Shown here one piece after another: positions 24,423 through 33,732 of a stretch of 42,747 nucleotides of DNA. The position numbers and the translations under genes were made by a program. The DNA comes from Anaerobutyricum hallii DSM 3353. GTDB lineage: Bacteria; Bacillota; Clostridia; Lachnospirales; Lachnospiraceae. The number at the start of each line of letters is the position of its first letter. Position 1 is the first letter of the stretch. The notes beneath the pieces were generated by a model. It had not been told where the DNA came from. It ran no database searches and saw nothing but the letters and a program-made list of their open reading frames with translations. Location of the stretch: NCBI RefSeq assembly GCF_000173975.1, contig NZ_ACEP01000094.1, positions 1 to 42,747 of the forward strand, read 5' to 3'.

Positions 24423-25106
24423 ATGAGTGAAAAGTTACTGATTGTTGAAGATGACAAAAAATTAAATGATGGAATACGTCTCGCATTGAAGAATGATTCC
24501 TATTTCTTTTATCAGTGCCAGACTTTGCAGAAGGCTAGAGAAATCTTGAAAAAGGAAGATATCACATTGGTTTTATTAGATGTGAACTTGCCGGATGGGA
24601 ATGGGATTGATTTTGTAAGAGAAATAAGGAAAAACAGTCAGGTGCCGATTATTCTGCTTACAGTAAATAACATGGAAGTAGATATTGTAACAGGATTGGA
24701 AGCTGGGGCAAATGATTATATTACGAAACCGTTTAGCTTGATGGTTTTGCGTGCAAGAGTGTCTGTGCAGCTTAGAAATAAAGAGGCAGCAGCTAAAAAT
24801 TCTATGGAGCTTGATGGATTTGAGTTCTATTTCGATAAAATGGAATTTTTCAAAGATGGAGAACCTATTGAACTTAGTAAGACAGAACAAAAACTCTTGA
24901 AAGTGCTGTGCGAAAACAGAGGAAAAGTAGTGAAGCGGGAATACCTGATTGACGAGGTATGGCAAGGAGAGACAGAGTTTGTGGATGCTCATGCGCTGAC
25001 TGTTGCAGTCAAACGTCTCAGAGACAAATTAGAAGATGATACGCAGAAGCCTGAATATATCAAGACAGTCTATGGAATTGGTTATACCTGGGCGGTGAAT
25101 GGATGA
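24423..25106 (+). CDS. OmpR-family response regulator
   Basis: 227 residues. Receiver: LLIVEDDKKLNDGI, phospho-acceptor Asp53 in VLLDVNLPDGNGIDF, YITKPFS lysine. Winged helix: IELSKTEQKLLKVLCENRGK and VYGIGYTWAVNG. ATG 24423 is preferred because MSEKLLIVED is the normal beginning; a TTG at 24402 would add seven residues and neither has a strong ribosome site. It overlaps the kinase gene by 4 bases. It probably drives the ABC genes that follow the kinase. Confidence 0.92.
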   Translation: MSEKLLIVEDDKKLNDGIRLALKNDSYFFYQCQTLQKAREILKKEDITLVLLDVNLPDGNGIDFVREIRKNSQVPIILLTVNNMEVDIVTGLEAGANDYITKPFSLMVLRARVSVQLRNKEAAAKNSMELDGFEFYFDKMEFFKDGEPIELSKTEQKLLKVLCENRGKVVKREYLIDEVWQGETEFVDAHALTVAVKRLRDKLEDDTQKPEYIKTVYGIGYTWAVNG

Positions 25107-26011
25107 TAGAAATAATTATATTGATTGTAGGAATATTTGTTTTAAGTGGAATCTTATGGCATAGTATTTTTTATCAGAAAGAAAAAAAGCTTTTGAACCG
25201 GCTGCAGCAAATGCTGGATTGTGCCATAGATGGAGAACTGGAACGGACAGAAATATCAGAAGAAAAGTATTCTGCTCTTGAAAACAGCATGAAACAACAT
25301 TTAGACAGTAGCTTTCTGGCACGAAAGAACCAACAGGAACAAAAAGAAGTGATACAGAAACTTATTTCTGACATTGCGCATCAGACTTTGACTCCTATTT
25401 CAAATTTGAAAATTTATGGTGAAATACTCTCTGAAACGAATCATGAAAATCAGGAGGAGATAGCTACCATTTTGGAGCAAACAGACAAATTAGATTTTTT
25501 GATACAATCATTGGTCAAATTATCACGGATGGAGAGTGGAATTATCGCAGTACATTCGGAGGATACTACTATTAAGCAGATGCTTGAATCTATACAGCAG
25601 CAGTTTAACGTAAAAGTAAGGGAGAAGAATATTACTCTGAGCCTATGTGACACGGATTTGCATGCTATGTGTGATTCAAAATGGACCGTGGAGGCACTCG
25701 GAAATATTGTAGACAATGCGATTAAATACACAGCATGTGGGGGAAATGTTCAGATAAAAGTCGAGCAGTATTCTTTTTTTGTAAAGATTGATATCATTGA
25801 TGATGGCATTGGAATAGAAAAAGAAGAAATACCAAAGATATTTGGAAGGTTTTATCGGAGTCTGTCAGTGGCAGACCAGCCAGGAGTAGGAATTGGCTTA
25901 TTCCTTGCAAGAGAGATTATTCAGGCACAAAAGGGGTATATAAAAGTGACATCAAAGAGAGGAAAGGGTTCTACATTTTCTGTGTTTCTTCCGATAGCAA
26001 AGAAGGAATAG
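25103..26011 (+). CDS. sensor histidine kinase, short-sensor type
   Basis: 302 residues. One N-terminal membrane helix (IIILIVGIFVLSGILWHSIF), no outside sensor domain, a coiled linker, H-box ISDIAHQTLTPISNL with His93, N-box ALGNIVDNAIKYT, and GDGIGIE-like IIDDGIGIEKEE plus GVGIGLFLAREII. Such short kinases often sense through a partner ABC permease, as BceS does through BceAB. The large FtsX-type permease downstream fits this idea. Confidence 0.9.
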   Translation: MIEIIILIVGIFVLSGILWHSIFYQKEKKLLNRLQQMLDCAIDGELERTEISEEKYSALENSMKQHLDSSFLARKNQQEQKEVIQKLISDIAHQTLTPISNLKIYGEILSETNHENQEEIATILEQTDKLDFLIQSLVKLSRMESGIIAVHSEDTTIKQMLESIQQQFNVKVREKNITLSLCDTDLHAMCDSKWTVEALGNIVDNAIKYTACGGNVQIKVEQYSFFVKIDIIDDGIGIEKEEIPKIFGRFYRSLSVADQPGVGIGLFLAREIIQAQKGYIKVTSKRGKGSTFSVFLPIAKKE

Positions 26012-26064
26012 TATCAAAACTGTGACATTTCAGAAACTAGATGGAGACATTGTTATGATAAAGT

Positions 26065-26094
26065 CTGTATTGTAAAGATCAATACAGGCTTTTT
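26065..26094 (+). terminator. hairpin between kinase and ABC genes
   Basis: CTGTATTG (26065-26072), loop TAAAGAT, CAATACAG (26080-26087), then GCTTTTTT. It splits the TCS from the transporter, so the latter should have its own, probably regulator-driven, promoter or be attenuated. Confidence 0.8.
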
Positions 26095-26109
26095 TGATGG
26101 GAGGATGAC

Positions 26110-26790
26110 ATGAATATATTAAAAGCGGTAAATTTACGAAAAATATATGGGCAGGGAGAAACAGAAGTCAGGGCTCTTGATGGTATAAACCTGGAAGTAG
26201 AAAAAGGGGAGTTTGTAGCGATTGTTGGAACCTCTGGAAGTGGAAAGTCTACATTGCTTCATATCATTGGTGGTTTGGATAATCCAACATCCGGTCAGGT
26301 CATTGTTGACGGACAGAATTTAAGCCATATGACAGATGAAGAGCTTACTATTTTTAGGCGTAGAAATATTGGATTTGTATTTCAACAGTATAATCTGGTT
26401 CCGATGCTGAATGTATGGGAAAATATTGTTCTTCCTGTAAAACTGGATGGAAAAAAGATTGAAAAAGGTTATGTAAATGAAATCATAGATACACTGGGCA
26501 TTCGGACAAAACTGGAAAATCTTCCAAGTGCACTGTCAGGGGGTCAGCAGCAAAGGGTGGCAATCGCAAGAGCATTAGCGGCAAAACCTGCTATTTTGCT
26601 GGCAGATGAACCGACAGGCAATCTGGACTCAAAAACGAGTCAGGATGTATTGGGACTTTTAAAAGTCACCAGTAAGCGTTTTCATCAAACGATTGTAATG
26701 ATTACTCACAATGAGGAGATTGCCCAGATGACTGACAGGATTTTACAGATTGAAGACGGAAAAATTGTTTCAGACAGTGGTTTGGTATAG
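26110..26790 (+). CDS. MacB/BceA-type ABC ATPase
   Basis: 226 residues, the usual size. Walker A IVGTSGSGKSTLLHIIGGLD, Q-loop FVFQQYNLVPMLNVWENI, signature LSGGQQQRVAIARALA, Walker B ILLADEPTGNLDSKT, H-loop MITHNEE. This group powers mechanotransmission-type transporters (MacB, LolD, BceA) that free peptides or lipids from the membrane rather than pump across it. GGGAGG lies just before ATG 26110. The partner permease begins 13 bases downstream. Confidence 0.94.
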   Translation: MNILKAVNLRKIYGQGETEVRALDGINLEVEKGEFVAIVGTSGSGKSTLLHIIGGLDNPTSGQVIVDGQNLSHMTDEELTIFRRRNIGFVFQQYNLVPMLNVWENIVLPVKLDGKKIEKGYVNEIIDTLGIRTKLENLPSALSGGQQQRVAIARALAAKPAILLADEPTGNLDSKTSQDVLGLLKVTSKRFHQTIVMITHNEEIAQMTDRILQIEDGKIVSDSGLV

Positions 26791-26803
26791 TGAGGGCGAT
26801 TAT

Positions 26804-29353
26804 ATGGTAAAAGTAGAGAATAAAGAAACGTTACGATTATTGACGAAACGTTTTATGAAAATGAACCGAGCAAGAAATATTATTGCTGTTATTGCAATCA
26901 TGTTGACATCACTGTTATTTACAAGCCTCTTTGTGGGGAGTGTATCCATGATACTTTCCAAAAGAGCAACGGAAATTAAGCAATTTATGGATTCATCCCA
27001 TGCTATTGCGCAGAATTTGTCAGAAGAAGATGCGGTGAGATTGCAAAAAACAATAGAACAAAGTGATGAGGTGGAACGATATGGAACAGGCATTTTTCTG
27101 GGAGCAGGAAGAGATAAACATTTTGGCTTTTCAGTAGAAGTTAGATATGCAGATAAAAATATGGCAGAAAGCTTTAATTGTCTGCCAACTACAGGAAGAC
27201 TGCCAGAGAAGGAAAATGAAGTGGCAGTCAGCAGCTTGGTACTGGAAGCACTGGGAGTTACACCAAAGATTGGGGAAGAAGTCACGCTGACGTGGGAAGT
27301 AAATCCAATGCTGAAACAATACAAAACAGATACATTCCAGATATGTGGATTTTGGCAGGGTGATAAGGCTGTTTTAGGTCAGATGGTCTGGGTATCTGAA
27401 GCCTATGCGAAGGAGAATTGTTATCCTGTTACACAGAAAGAATTAAAAAATGGTATCTATAATGGGGGAAAGGAGTATTCTGTCTGGTACAAGAATCTTT
27501 GGAATCTGGAAAAGAAAACAGAAAATATATCTAAGACAGCAGGATTTACGAAAGCAAGGACAGGATTGGAGATCAATCCGGCATATAATCTTTTTGAAGA
27601 GGATTCATTTTCATTCACTTCCCTTATTGTAATGGTACTGTTTGTGATATTGGCTGGTTACTTAATTATTTATAATATTTTTAATATATCCGTGAAAACG
27701 GATATTAGAGCCTACGGATTATTGAAGAACGTGGGAACAACAGGAAAACAATTGAAAAAAATTGTACGTATGCAGGCATGGAAATTGTCAGAAGTGGGGA
27801 TTCCAATCGGATTGATCTTCGGTTATCTTGCAGGTTTTTGTATGTCGCCGTCTCTGACAGCAGATGCCCAAATCAGTGCACAGGCAGGACAGACTACACA
27901 GACAGTAGTATCAGCTAATCCTTTGATTTTTTTTGCAGCAGCACTTCTGACACTTTTAACGGTGTATTTATCCTGTCTACGGGCTTGTAAAATGGTGGAA
28001 AGAGTTTCGCCTGTGGAAGCCCTACATTTGGCAGAAGGAGAGCAGTCACAGAAGAAAATAAAAAAGAATACGTCTGTAACCTGGTGGGGAATGGCAGTTC
28101 AAAATGTGTTCCGTAACTGGAAAAAGGGATTGATTGTTATGCTTTCTATCGCTCTTTCTATGGTAGTGGTCAACTGTATTGTGATGTTGGTGCAGGGATA
28201 TGATTTTGAGTCTTACCAGAATATAGTTTTAGCATCTGATTTTCAACTGGATCAGATGACCGACACTTTATCGAATACAAATTTCAACGGTATTACACCT
28301 GAAATCAAAGAGATTCTGAATAAGTGTCCGGAAAGTGAGAAAACAGGATATGTGTATTATTCGGAAGAAAGACATAAGATGGAACCGGCACTTTTGAAAA
28401 CGTGGGAGACATTGGCAGAAAAAAACAAAGAAAACTGGACAGATTATGAAAAGCAAATCTGGGAGGAAACAAAAGCGGATAATACTGTAAAGGTTCATTT
28501 CCTCGGAATTAGTGAAGCGGTGTTTGATATGTTAGAATGGAAAGGGGAAAAATGTTCCTGGGATACGTTTAAAAGTGGGGATTATGTGATTGTGGACTAT
28601 AGTGATAAATATACAGAACAACCAGTTTCTTATTATCAGTCTGGCGAGACTTTTAAAATGGAGTACGGAAACGGAAAGCAGAAAGATTATGGGGTAATCG
28701 GAGAAGCTATGATGCCATATTCCCTGGATTATCCGTATGCAGATTCTGTTTATATTACAGTAATGGTCCCAGAAGAAGAGTATTTCACCCAGACAGAAAA
28801 TCAATCAGCAATGTATGCTACTATTGATGCCAAGAAGGGAGAGGATAAGCAAGTAAAAGAATACATTGATAAAAATGTTTTGAAAGAAAATGATATGATA
28901 AATGTTTCTTCTGTATTGGATATGAAGGCGAGCTTTAGGCGGTTTGTCAGTAAATATTATATGATCGGTAGTTTTCTTGTCATTATTTTAGCTTTTATTG
29001 GCATTATGAATTTCTTTAATACAACAGCAACCTCTGTAATTAGTAGAAAAAAAGAACTGGCACTTTTGGAAGTTGTGGGAATGACGAAAAAGCAGATATC
29101 GAAAATGTTGGTGGCTGAGGGATTCCTATATTTGGGAGGCGCATTTGTGATTGCAGTATTGCTAATTATGTTTGGAGCAAAGCAAATTTTAGTAAATACG
29201 CTCGGTACAGCATTTTTCTTCCGGCTGCATCTTACGATAGTGCCATGTGTGCTTATGATTCCAATTTTGGTTGGGATCGCGTATGTGATACCAAAGTATC
29301 AGTTTGAAAAGATGAGTCGGGAAAGCATTGTTGAAAGGATTCGGAAAGAATAA
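26804..29353 (+). CDS. FtsX-like permease, BceB/MacB relative
   Basis: 849 residues. N-terminal membrane helix in IIAVIAIMLTSLLFTSLFVG, an outside domain of about 200 residues, then three helices around 290-420, a second half starting with MAVQNVFRNWKKGLIVMLSI, a second large outside domain (about 480-720), and a final FtsX core with MKASFRRFVSKYYMIGSF and VISRKKELALLEVVGMTKKQ. Two FtsX domains with large outside loops fit peptide-sensing or resistance permeases, longer than BceB. ATG 26804 is preferred; the longer frame overlaps the ATPase gene. Confidence 0.88.
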   Translation: MVKVENKETLRLLTKRFMKMNRARNIIAVIAIMLTSLLFTSLFVGSVSMILSKRATEIKQFMDSSHAIAQNLSEEDAVRLQKTIEQSDEVERYGTGIFLGAGRDKHFGFSVEVRYADKNMAESFNCLPTTGRLPEKENEVAVSSLVLEALGVTPKIGEEVTLTWEVNPMLKQYKTDTFQICGFWQGDKAVLGQMVWVSEAYAKENCYPVTQKELKNGIYNGGKEYSVWYKNLWNLEKKTENISKTAGFTKARTGLEINPAYNLFEEDSFSFTSLIVMVLFVILAGYLIIYNIFNISVKTDIRAYGLLKNVGTTGKQLKKIVRMQAWKLSEVGIPIGLIFGYLAGFCMSPSLTADAQISAQAGQTTQTVVSANPLIFFAAALLTLLTVYLSCLRACKMVERVSPVEALHLAEGEQSQKKIKKNTSVTWWGMAVQNVFRNWKKGLIVMLSIALSMVVVNCIVMLVQGYDFESYQNIVLASDFQLDQMTDTLSNTNFNGITPEIKEILNKCPESEKTGYVYYSEERHKMEPALLKTWETLAEKNKENWTDYEKQIWEETKADNTVKVHFLGISEAVFDMLEWKGEKCSWDTFKSGDYVIVDYSDKYTEQPVSYYQSGETFKMEYGNGKQKDYGVIGEAMMPYSLDYPYADSVYITVMVPEEEYFTQTENQSAMYATIDAKKGEDKQVKEYIDKNVLKENDMINVSSVLDMKASFRRFVSKYYMIGSFLVIILAFIGIMNFFNTTATSVISRKKELALLEVVGMTKKQISKMLVAEGFLYLGGAFVIAVLLIMFGAKQILVNTLGTAFFFRLHLTIVPCVLMIPILVGIAYVIPKYQFEKMSRESIVERIRKE

Positions 29354-29366
29354 TAACAATTGTAAA

Positions 29367-29404
29367 TTAGGCGTATGGATTTGATGAATCTATGCGCCTA
29401 TTTT
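29367..29404. terminator. terminator after the FtsX gene
   Basis: TAGGCGTATGGATT and AATCTATGCGCCTA with a short loop and a following T6. Confidence 0.8.
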
Positions 29405-29412
29405 TTAGAAAA

Positions 29413-29963
29413 TTACAATTCTATATCATATGACTTATTCTTAGTCCGAGCAGGCTGATTTCGCCGTATTTCCTGTTCTCTTTGATATTTAAGTTCCCAT
29501 GCACGATGGGAGAAGACATCAGGATCTTCCACATTGAGATAATCCACCTCATTGGCTGCAATATCACGACGGTGATAGTCATAATATTTACCGAACATAC
29601 CTTTGAGTTGCTTTTTAACTGTGTTGTATTTATTCAGTATTGGATTAAAATGATTCATCCAATCATGAATTACTTCTTTTTGCATCTCATTATGAAGTAA
29701 ATGGTATTGTGTAAAAATCATATGATTTCGGATAGTTTCCATTGTTTCTGCAATTACAGGAATAGAATTTTTGACAGCCTGAGCCAGTTTCGATACCTGA
29801 GTTTTTAATTCCCGGAGCATTTGGTTATCTGCACGAATCTGGCGGTTGATTTCACAGTGGTCAGCTATCATTCCTTTCTTTTCCATATTCTGGGCAATAT
29901 AGCCTTCGTGGATGGTCGGCTGTTCGGCGATTCTCTGATCTGCAAAGCTGCGGTGATCAATGG
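29413..29963 (-). pseudogene. remnant of a MobL relaxase gene
   Basis: Codes for the C-terminal part of a relaxase nearly identical to the one at 8233-9942: TIDHRSFADQ, IHEGYIAQNMEKKGMIAD, IRNHMIFTQYHLLHNEMQK and FGKYYDYHRRDIAANEVDY match. The whole N-terminal catalytic domain is gone, and about 100 codons of the coiled coil are deleted at KKQLKGMFGKY. The homology stops sharply at about 29963, where a vanY fragment on the other strand begins. It is the scar of a second related element. Confidence 0.88.
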
Positions 29964-29966
29964 TTA

Positions 29967-30137
29967 GACAAAAATGCATATAAATATAGGTTTGTAAAAC
30001 ATTACCCGGAAGATAAAATGGATATAACAGGAATTAGTAATGAACCATGGCATTACCGTTATGTTGGAACGACTGTCGCTAAAATAATGAAAGAAGAAAA
30101 TTTATGTTTGGAAGAATATTTAGAAAAATATAAATAA
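29967..30137 (+). pseudogene. C-terminal fragment of a VanY-type D,D-carboxypeptidase
   Basis: 57 codons without a start. The reading YRFVKHYPEDKMDITGISNE then PWHYRYVGTTVAKIMKEENL and CLEEYLEKYK has the ITGxxxEPWHxRYVG signature that carries a zinc-ligand histidine in VanY/LAS peptidases. These trim the terminal D-Ala of cell-wall precursors. The N-terminal two thirds are lost at the junction with the mobL remnant. Confidence 0.8.
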
Positions 30138-30154
30138 AAACAAAAGAAAATCCT

Positions 30155-30178
30155 AACTTTTTTTATAGTAGGATTGTT
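30155..30178 (+). terminator. hairpin before the ECF sigma gene
   Basis: AATCCTA and TAGGATT arms around a T-rich loop. The T tract is in the loop, so terminator strength is doubtful. Confidence 0.4.
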
Positions 30179-30208
30179 ATATTATTTAGAAAACAGAGGG
30201 AGGCAAAT

Positions 30209-30754
30209 TTGCGAATGGAATACAAAACTGATTCTTTGTTAGTACATCTAGCAAGAGCAGGAGATGAAGATGCGTGTGAAAAACTGGTCAAAAAATATTA
30301 CTCAAGTATATATCAATATTGTTTGCTACATATCAATGATCCATATGAGGCAGAGGATTTGACACAAGAAGTGTTTACACGTTTCTTTTCCAATTTATAT
30401 AGATATAAAGAATATGGAAAAGTTAAGAATTATCTTTATACAATTGCCGGAAATACCGTTAAAAATTATTACAAAAAGAAAAAAGATATTCCATCAGAGG
30501 AACTGCTAAAATCAGAGGACTGTAGTAAAAATCATGTAGAAGAGCTAGGAGTTCGATTAACTATTGAACAGGCAGTGAGAAAGTTACCGGAAGAAATTAG
30601 AGAAACGGCAGTTTTATATTTTTTTCAGGAATTGAAGCAAAGAGAAATTGCAGAATTACTTCATATCAAACTTTCTCTTGTAAAATATCGAATCGGAAGA
30701 GCAAAAGAACTTTTAATGAAAGAGTTGGAGGTGAAAAAAGATGAAGAATTATAA
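30209..30754 (+). CDS. ECF-type RNA polymerase sigma factor
   Basis: 181 residues. Sigma region 2: LARAGDEDACEKLVKKYYSS and DPYEAEDLTQEVFTRFF; region 4: AVRKLPEEIRETAVLYFFQE and LKQREIAELLHIKLSLVKYR with the helix-turn-helix. It directs polymerase to a small set of promoters, probably including its own and the exporter's. The start is TTG 30209 (GGGAGG 5 bases before) or ATG 30215. It overlaps the next gene by 14 bases, as sigma and anti-sigma genes commonly do. Confidence 0.92.
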   Translation: MRMEYKTDSLLVHLARAGDEDACEKLVKKYYSSIYQYCLLHINDPYEAEDLTQEVFTRFFSNLYRYKEYGKVKNYLYTIAGNTVKNYYKKKKDIPSEELLKSEDCSKNHVEELGVRLTIEQAVRKLPEEIRETAVLYFFQELKQREIAELLHIKLSLVKYRIGRAKELLMKELEVKKDEEL

Positions 30755-31520
30755 GCAACAAATAAAGGAATATAAAGAGGAGATTGAAGAAAAGTATGTA
30801 AGGGCTGAAACAGAGAACAAAACAGTAAAAGCATGTCAGAATATTTTGTCAGAGTCGGTTTTATCGAAACAATCGCATAGAACATCTTATTTTGAATTTT
30901 TGTATGAGCAGACAAAATTCATAAAAAAAAGATGGTGGATTTTACAAGGTTGTGTTCTTATGTGTCTATGGATATGGTTGAGTAATTATACGTCAGACAT
31001 AAAAGATATGATGAGGATTATGGGAATATCTGCCACAATATTTGTGGTTCTGATTATCCCGGAAATTTGGAAAAACAGAAGAAATGGTGCAATTGAGATT
31101 GAGCAGGCGTCTTATTACACACTGCGTCAGATTTGTACAGCAAGAATGTTAATGTTTGGAGTAGTGGATCTGGTGATCGTTATGGTGTTTTTGGCAATTA
31201 CATATCAAACAACAATACTCTCGTTAAGTGATTTGGTGGTTAATTTTCTGCTTCCAGTAAATGTTTCATGTTGTATATGTTTTCGTGTATTGTACAGCAG
31301 ATGGGAAAAATCAGAATATATAGCAGTGCTTTCCTGTCTGGTATGGGTTGGTTTATGGATGATGATTGTTGCAAATGATGTTATTTATCAGAAAATTGTA
31401 ACTCCGGTATGGGTGGCTATGCTGATATTGACTTTTGTATATTTTGTTTTTTGTGTTCAGAAGTCATTGGTATTTGATGAAAAAATTTTGGAGGATTACA
31501 CGTATGAAATTAGAATTTAA
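30741..31520 (+). CDS. membrane protein, probable anti-sigma or exporter subunit
   Basis: 259 residues. A charged cytoplasmic N-terminal region (1-70) with no zinc-binding HxxxCxxC motif, then about six membrane helices (for example WWILQGCVLMCLWIWLSNYT and ISATIFVVLIIPEIW). Directly after a sigma gene, with overlap, so an anti-sigma role is likely; the many helices would also suit a transporter component. GGAGG precedes ATG 30741. No named family recognised. Confidence 0.65.
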   Translation: MKNYKQQIKEYKEEIEEKYVRAETENKTVKACQNILSESVLSKQSHRTSYFEFLYEQTKFIKKRWWILQGCVLMCLWIWLSNYTSDIKDMMRIMGISATIFVVLIIPEIWKNRRNGAIEIEQASYYTLRQICTARMLMFGVVDLVIVMVFLAITYQTTILSLSDLVVNFLLPVNVSCCICFRVLYSRWEKSEYIAVLSCLVWVGLWMMIVANDVIYQKIVTPVWVAMLILTFVYFVFCVQKSLVFDEKILEDYTYEIRI

Positions 31521-32388
31521 AAATGTAACAAAACAATACGGAGAAGTAAATGCTGTTAATAAAGTGAATTGTGTTATGGAAAAAGGAATTTATGGACTGC
31601 TTGGAGTAAATGGGGCAGGAAAGACCACATTAATGCGTATGCTTTGTACGATTGTTCAACCATCAGAAGGACAAATATTATGGAATGGTAAAGATATATG
31701 GAAACTAGGAGGTGAATACCGAGAAGTTCTGGGATATTTACCACAGGATTTTGGATATTATCCAGATTTGACCGTATATGATTATATGATGTACATTTCT
31801 TCTATAAAAGGGTTAAAAATTGCGTTTGCCAGAAAAAAAGTGAAGCAATTATTAAATCAAGTAGGAATGGAAAAATTCAGTAAAAGAAAAATGAAGAATT
31901 TGTCTGGAGGAATGGTTAGACGTGTAGGAATAGCACAGGCGATGTTAAACGATCCGCAAATTCTTGTCCTGGACGAACCTACCGCTGGATTAGACCCGAA
32001 TGAAAGAATACGTTTTCGTAATTTAATTAGTGAATTGTCGGAAGAACGTTTGGTGCTCTTGTCTACACATATTGTATCGGATATTGAGTACATTGCGAAT
32101 AACATTATGTTAATGAAAGATGGAGAACTTTTTTATGCAGGTACTGCGGAAGATTTAGTATCTTCTATGAAAGAAAAGGTATGGCAATGTAATGTTTCGA
32201 GAAGTATGATAGACAAATATATGAATGAATATTTGGTTGGAAATATAAAAACAACAAAAACCGGAGCAGAGCTTAGAATTATTTCAATAGAAAAGCCAAC
32301 AGAAGATGCTGTGGCTGTAGAAAAAAACCTGGAAGATGCATTTCTATTTTATTTTGGAGAAAAATCGGAGGAAAAACAAGATGCTTAA
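31504..32388 (+). CDS. ABC exporter ATP-binding protein
   Basis: 294 residues. Walker A LLGVNGAGKTTLMRMLCT, Q-loop LGYLPQDFGYYPDLTVYDY, signature LSGGMVRRVGIAQAM, Walker B ILVLDEPTAGLDPNERI, H-loop LLSTHIVSDI, and a C-terminal extension of about 75 residues. It resembles the ATPase at 17275-18147 and is likely of the same peptide-exporter subgroup. ATG 31504 overlaps the previous gene by 17 bases. Confidence 0.93.
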   Translation: MKLEFKNVTKQYGEVNAVNKVNCVMEKGIYGLLGVNGAGKTTLMRMLCTIVQPSEGQILWNGKDIWKLGGEYREVLGYLPQDFGYYPDLTVYDYMMYISSIKGLKIAFARKKVKQLLNQVGMEKFSKRKMKNLSGGMVRRVGIAQAMLNDPQILVLDEPTAGLDPNERIRFRNLISELSEERLVLLSTHIVSDIEYIANNIMLMKDGELFYAGTAEDLVSSMKEKVWQCNVSRSMIDKYMNEYLVGNIKTTKTGAELRIISIEKPTEDAVAVEKNLEDAFLFYFGEKSEEKQDA

Positions 32389-33571
32389 ATTAGAATTAAA
32401 ACGAATTTTTTCAAAGAAAATTAATGTATTTGCAATCGGATTGGCATTGATACTTGCTGTCATTTTTAGCGGATTTGCAGTTACAAGTAATCGCTATGTG
32501 GATGAGAATGGAAATGCTAGTACTGGAATTATGGCAACAAGAAAACTTACAGATAACAGACGAGCATGGAAAGGTACATTGACAGAAGATGAACTTGGAA
32601 AAGTTATAGAACAAAATAAAAATGCGATGACACAATCCTCAGAAGAAAATGCGATTTATGGAACGACATTACAACCGATAGATGATATTAGGGGTTTTAT
32701 AATATCGGTATTAACACCGGATGCAGAATATGATGAAAGTGTTCTAAATCAAATTACAGAAGAAAATATACAAGAGTTCTATGACACTTATCATAAAAAT
32801 ATGGAAAAGATGGCAGAAGAATATGGAAAGACTTCTGTTCAGAAAAAATACTTGGAAAAGAAATATAATGAAATAAAATTACCAGTAGAATACGAATCTT
32901 ATAGTTCATGGGATACTATGATTATGCATGTAGAAACGTATTCTATTATTCTGGCAATCATAGTTGGTTTTATTTGTGCTGGAATATTCGCAGATGATTT
33001 TCAGACAAAAGCAGATGCAGTATTTTTCTCTACAAAGTATGGACGTACAAAAGCTGTTAAAACAAAAATACTGGCAGGAATAGCTACGACAGTTATGATT
33101 TATTGTATGGGAATTATATTACTTAGTGTGATTTGTTTTGGAATTATGGGAACCAGTGGTATGAATACACCTTATCAAATGTATCAGGCGTATAGTATTT
33201 ACATTATGTCATATGGACAATACTATTTGTTGACAGTTGTATGTGGATTTATAGCCAGTATGCTGGCGGCTGTAGTGTCTATGTTAGTAGCGGCTAAAAT
33301 GCATACAATTAGTGTCGCTGTTTGCATTCCGTTCTTTTTATATTGCTTATTGCCATTTATAGGACGGGCACTTTCTGGGTATACAACGCTTTTCAATTTG
33401 ATACCAACAATTTTGACAAATGTACAGGCAAGTGTAAAAGTCCCACTTATTTATCAGATTGGGAATTGTGTATTTCGACAAATTCCGCTTGTAATGGTAA
33501 TGTATACAGTGATGGCAATAGCCTTACTGCCTTTTATTTATAAGAGTTTTCGCAGATACGGAAATAAGTAA
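32381..33571 (+). CDS. ABC-2-type exporter permease
   Basis: 396 residues. N-terminal helix (INVFAIGLALILAVIFSGFA), a long outside region (about 30-180), then five to six helices from SIILAIIVGFICAGIFADDF to the end. The pattern matches the permease at 15548-16618. ATG 32381 follows GGAGG and overlaps the ATPase gene by 8 bases. With the sigma factor, the membrane protein and the ATPase it completes a four-gene cassette. Confidence 0.82.
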   Translation: MLKLELKRIFSKKINVFAIGLALILAVIFSGFAVTSNRYVDENGNASTGIMATRKLTDNRRAWKGTLTEDELGKVIEQNKNAMTQSSEENAIYGTTLQPIDDIRGFIISVLTPDAEYDESVLNQITEENIQEFYDTYHKNMEKMAEEYGKTSVQKKYLEKKYNEIKLPVEYESYSSWDTMIMHVETYSIILAIIVGFICAGIFADDFQTKADAVFFSTKYGRTKAVKTKILAGIATTVMIYCMGIILLSVICFGIMGTSGMNTPYQMYQAYSIYIMSYGQYYLLTVVCGFIASMLAAVVSMLVAAKMHTISVAVCIPFFLYCLLPFIGRALSGYTTLFNLIPTILTNVQASVKVPLIYQIGNCVFRQIPLVMVMYTVMAIALLPFIYKSFRRYGNK

Positions 33572-33586
33572 AAATTGAGTATATCT

Positions 33587-33615
33587 ATCATAGTACGAAC
33601 ATACATTTGGTTCAA
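33587..33615 (-). promoter_or_regulatory. orphan leftward promoter
   Basis: TTGAAC (33615-33610), 17 bases, TATGAT (33592-33587) on the minus strand: the NB-ARC promoter of the first copy without its gene. It would now fire into the permease gene from the opposite side. Confidence 0.5.
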
Positions 33616-33732
33616 GAAAATGAGGATATTTTTAAAGTGATTGTGTCAATTTACAATCAATTTCTATTCAATGTGGTTTTCCGGCAGGTTCTGTAAAATA
33701 AGCTCAGATCAAAACAATAACGGGAGGAGCTT

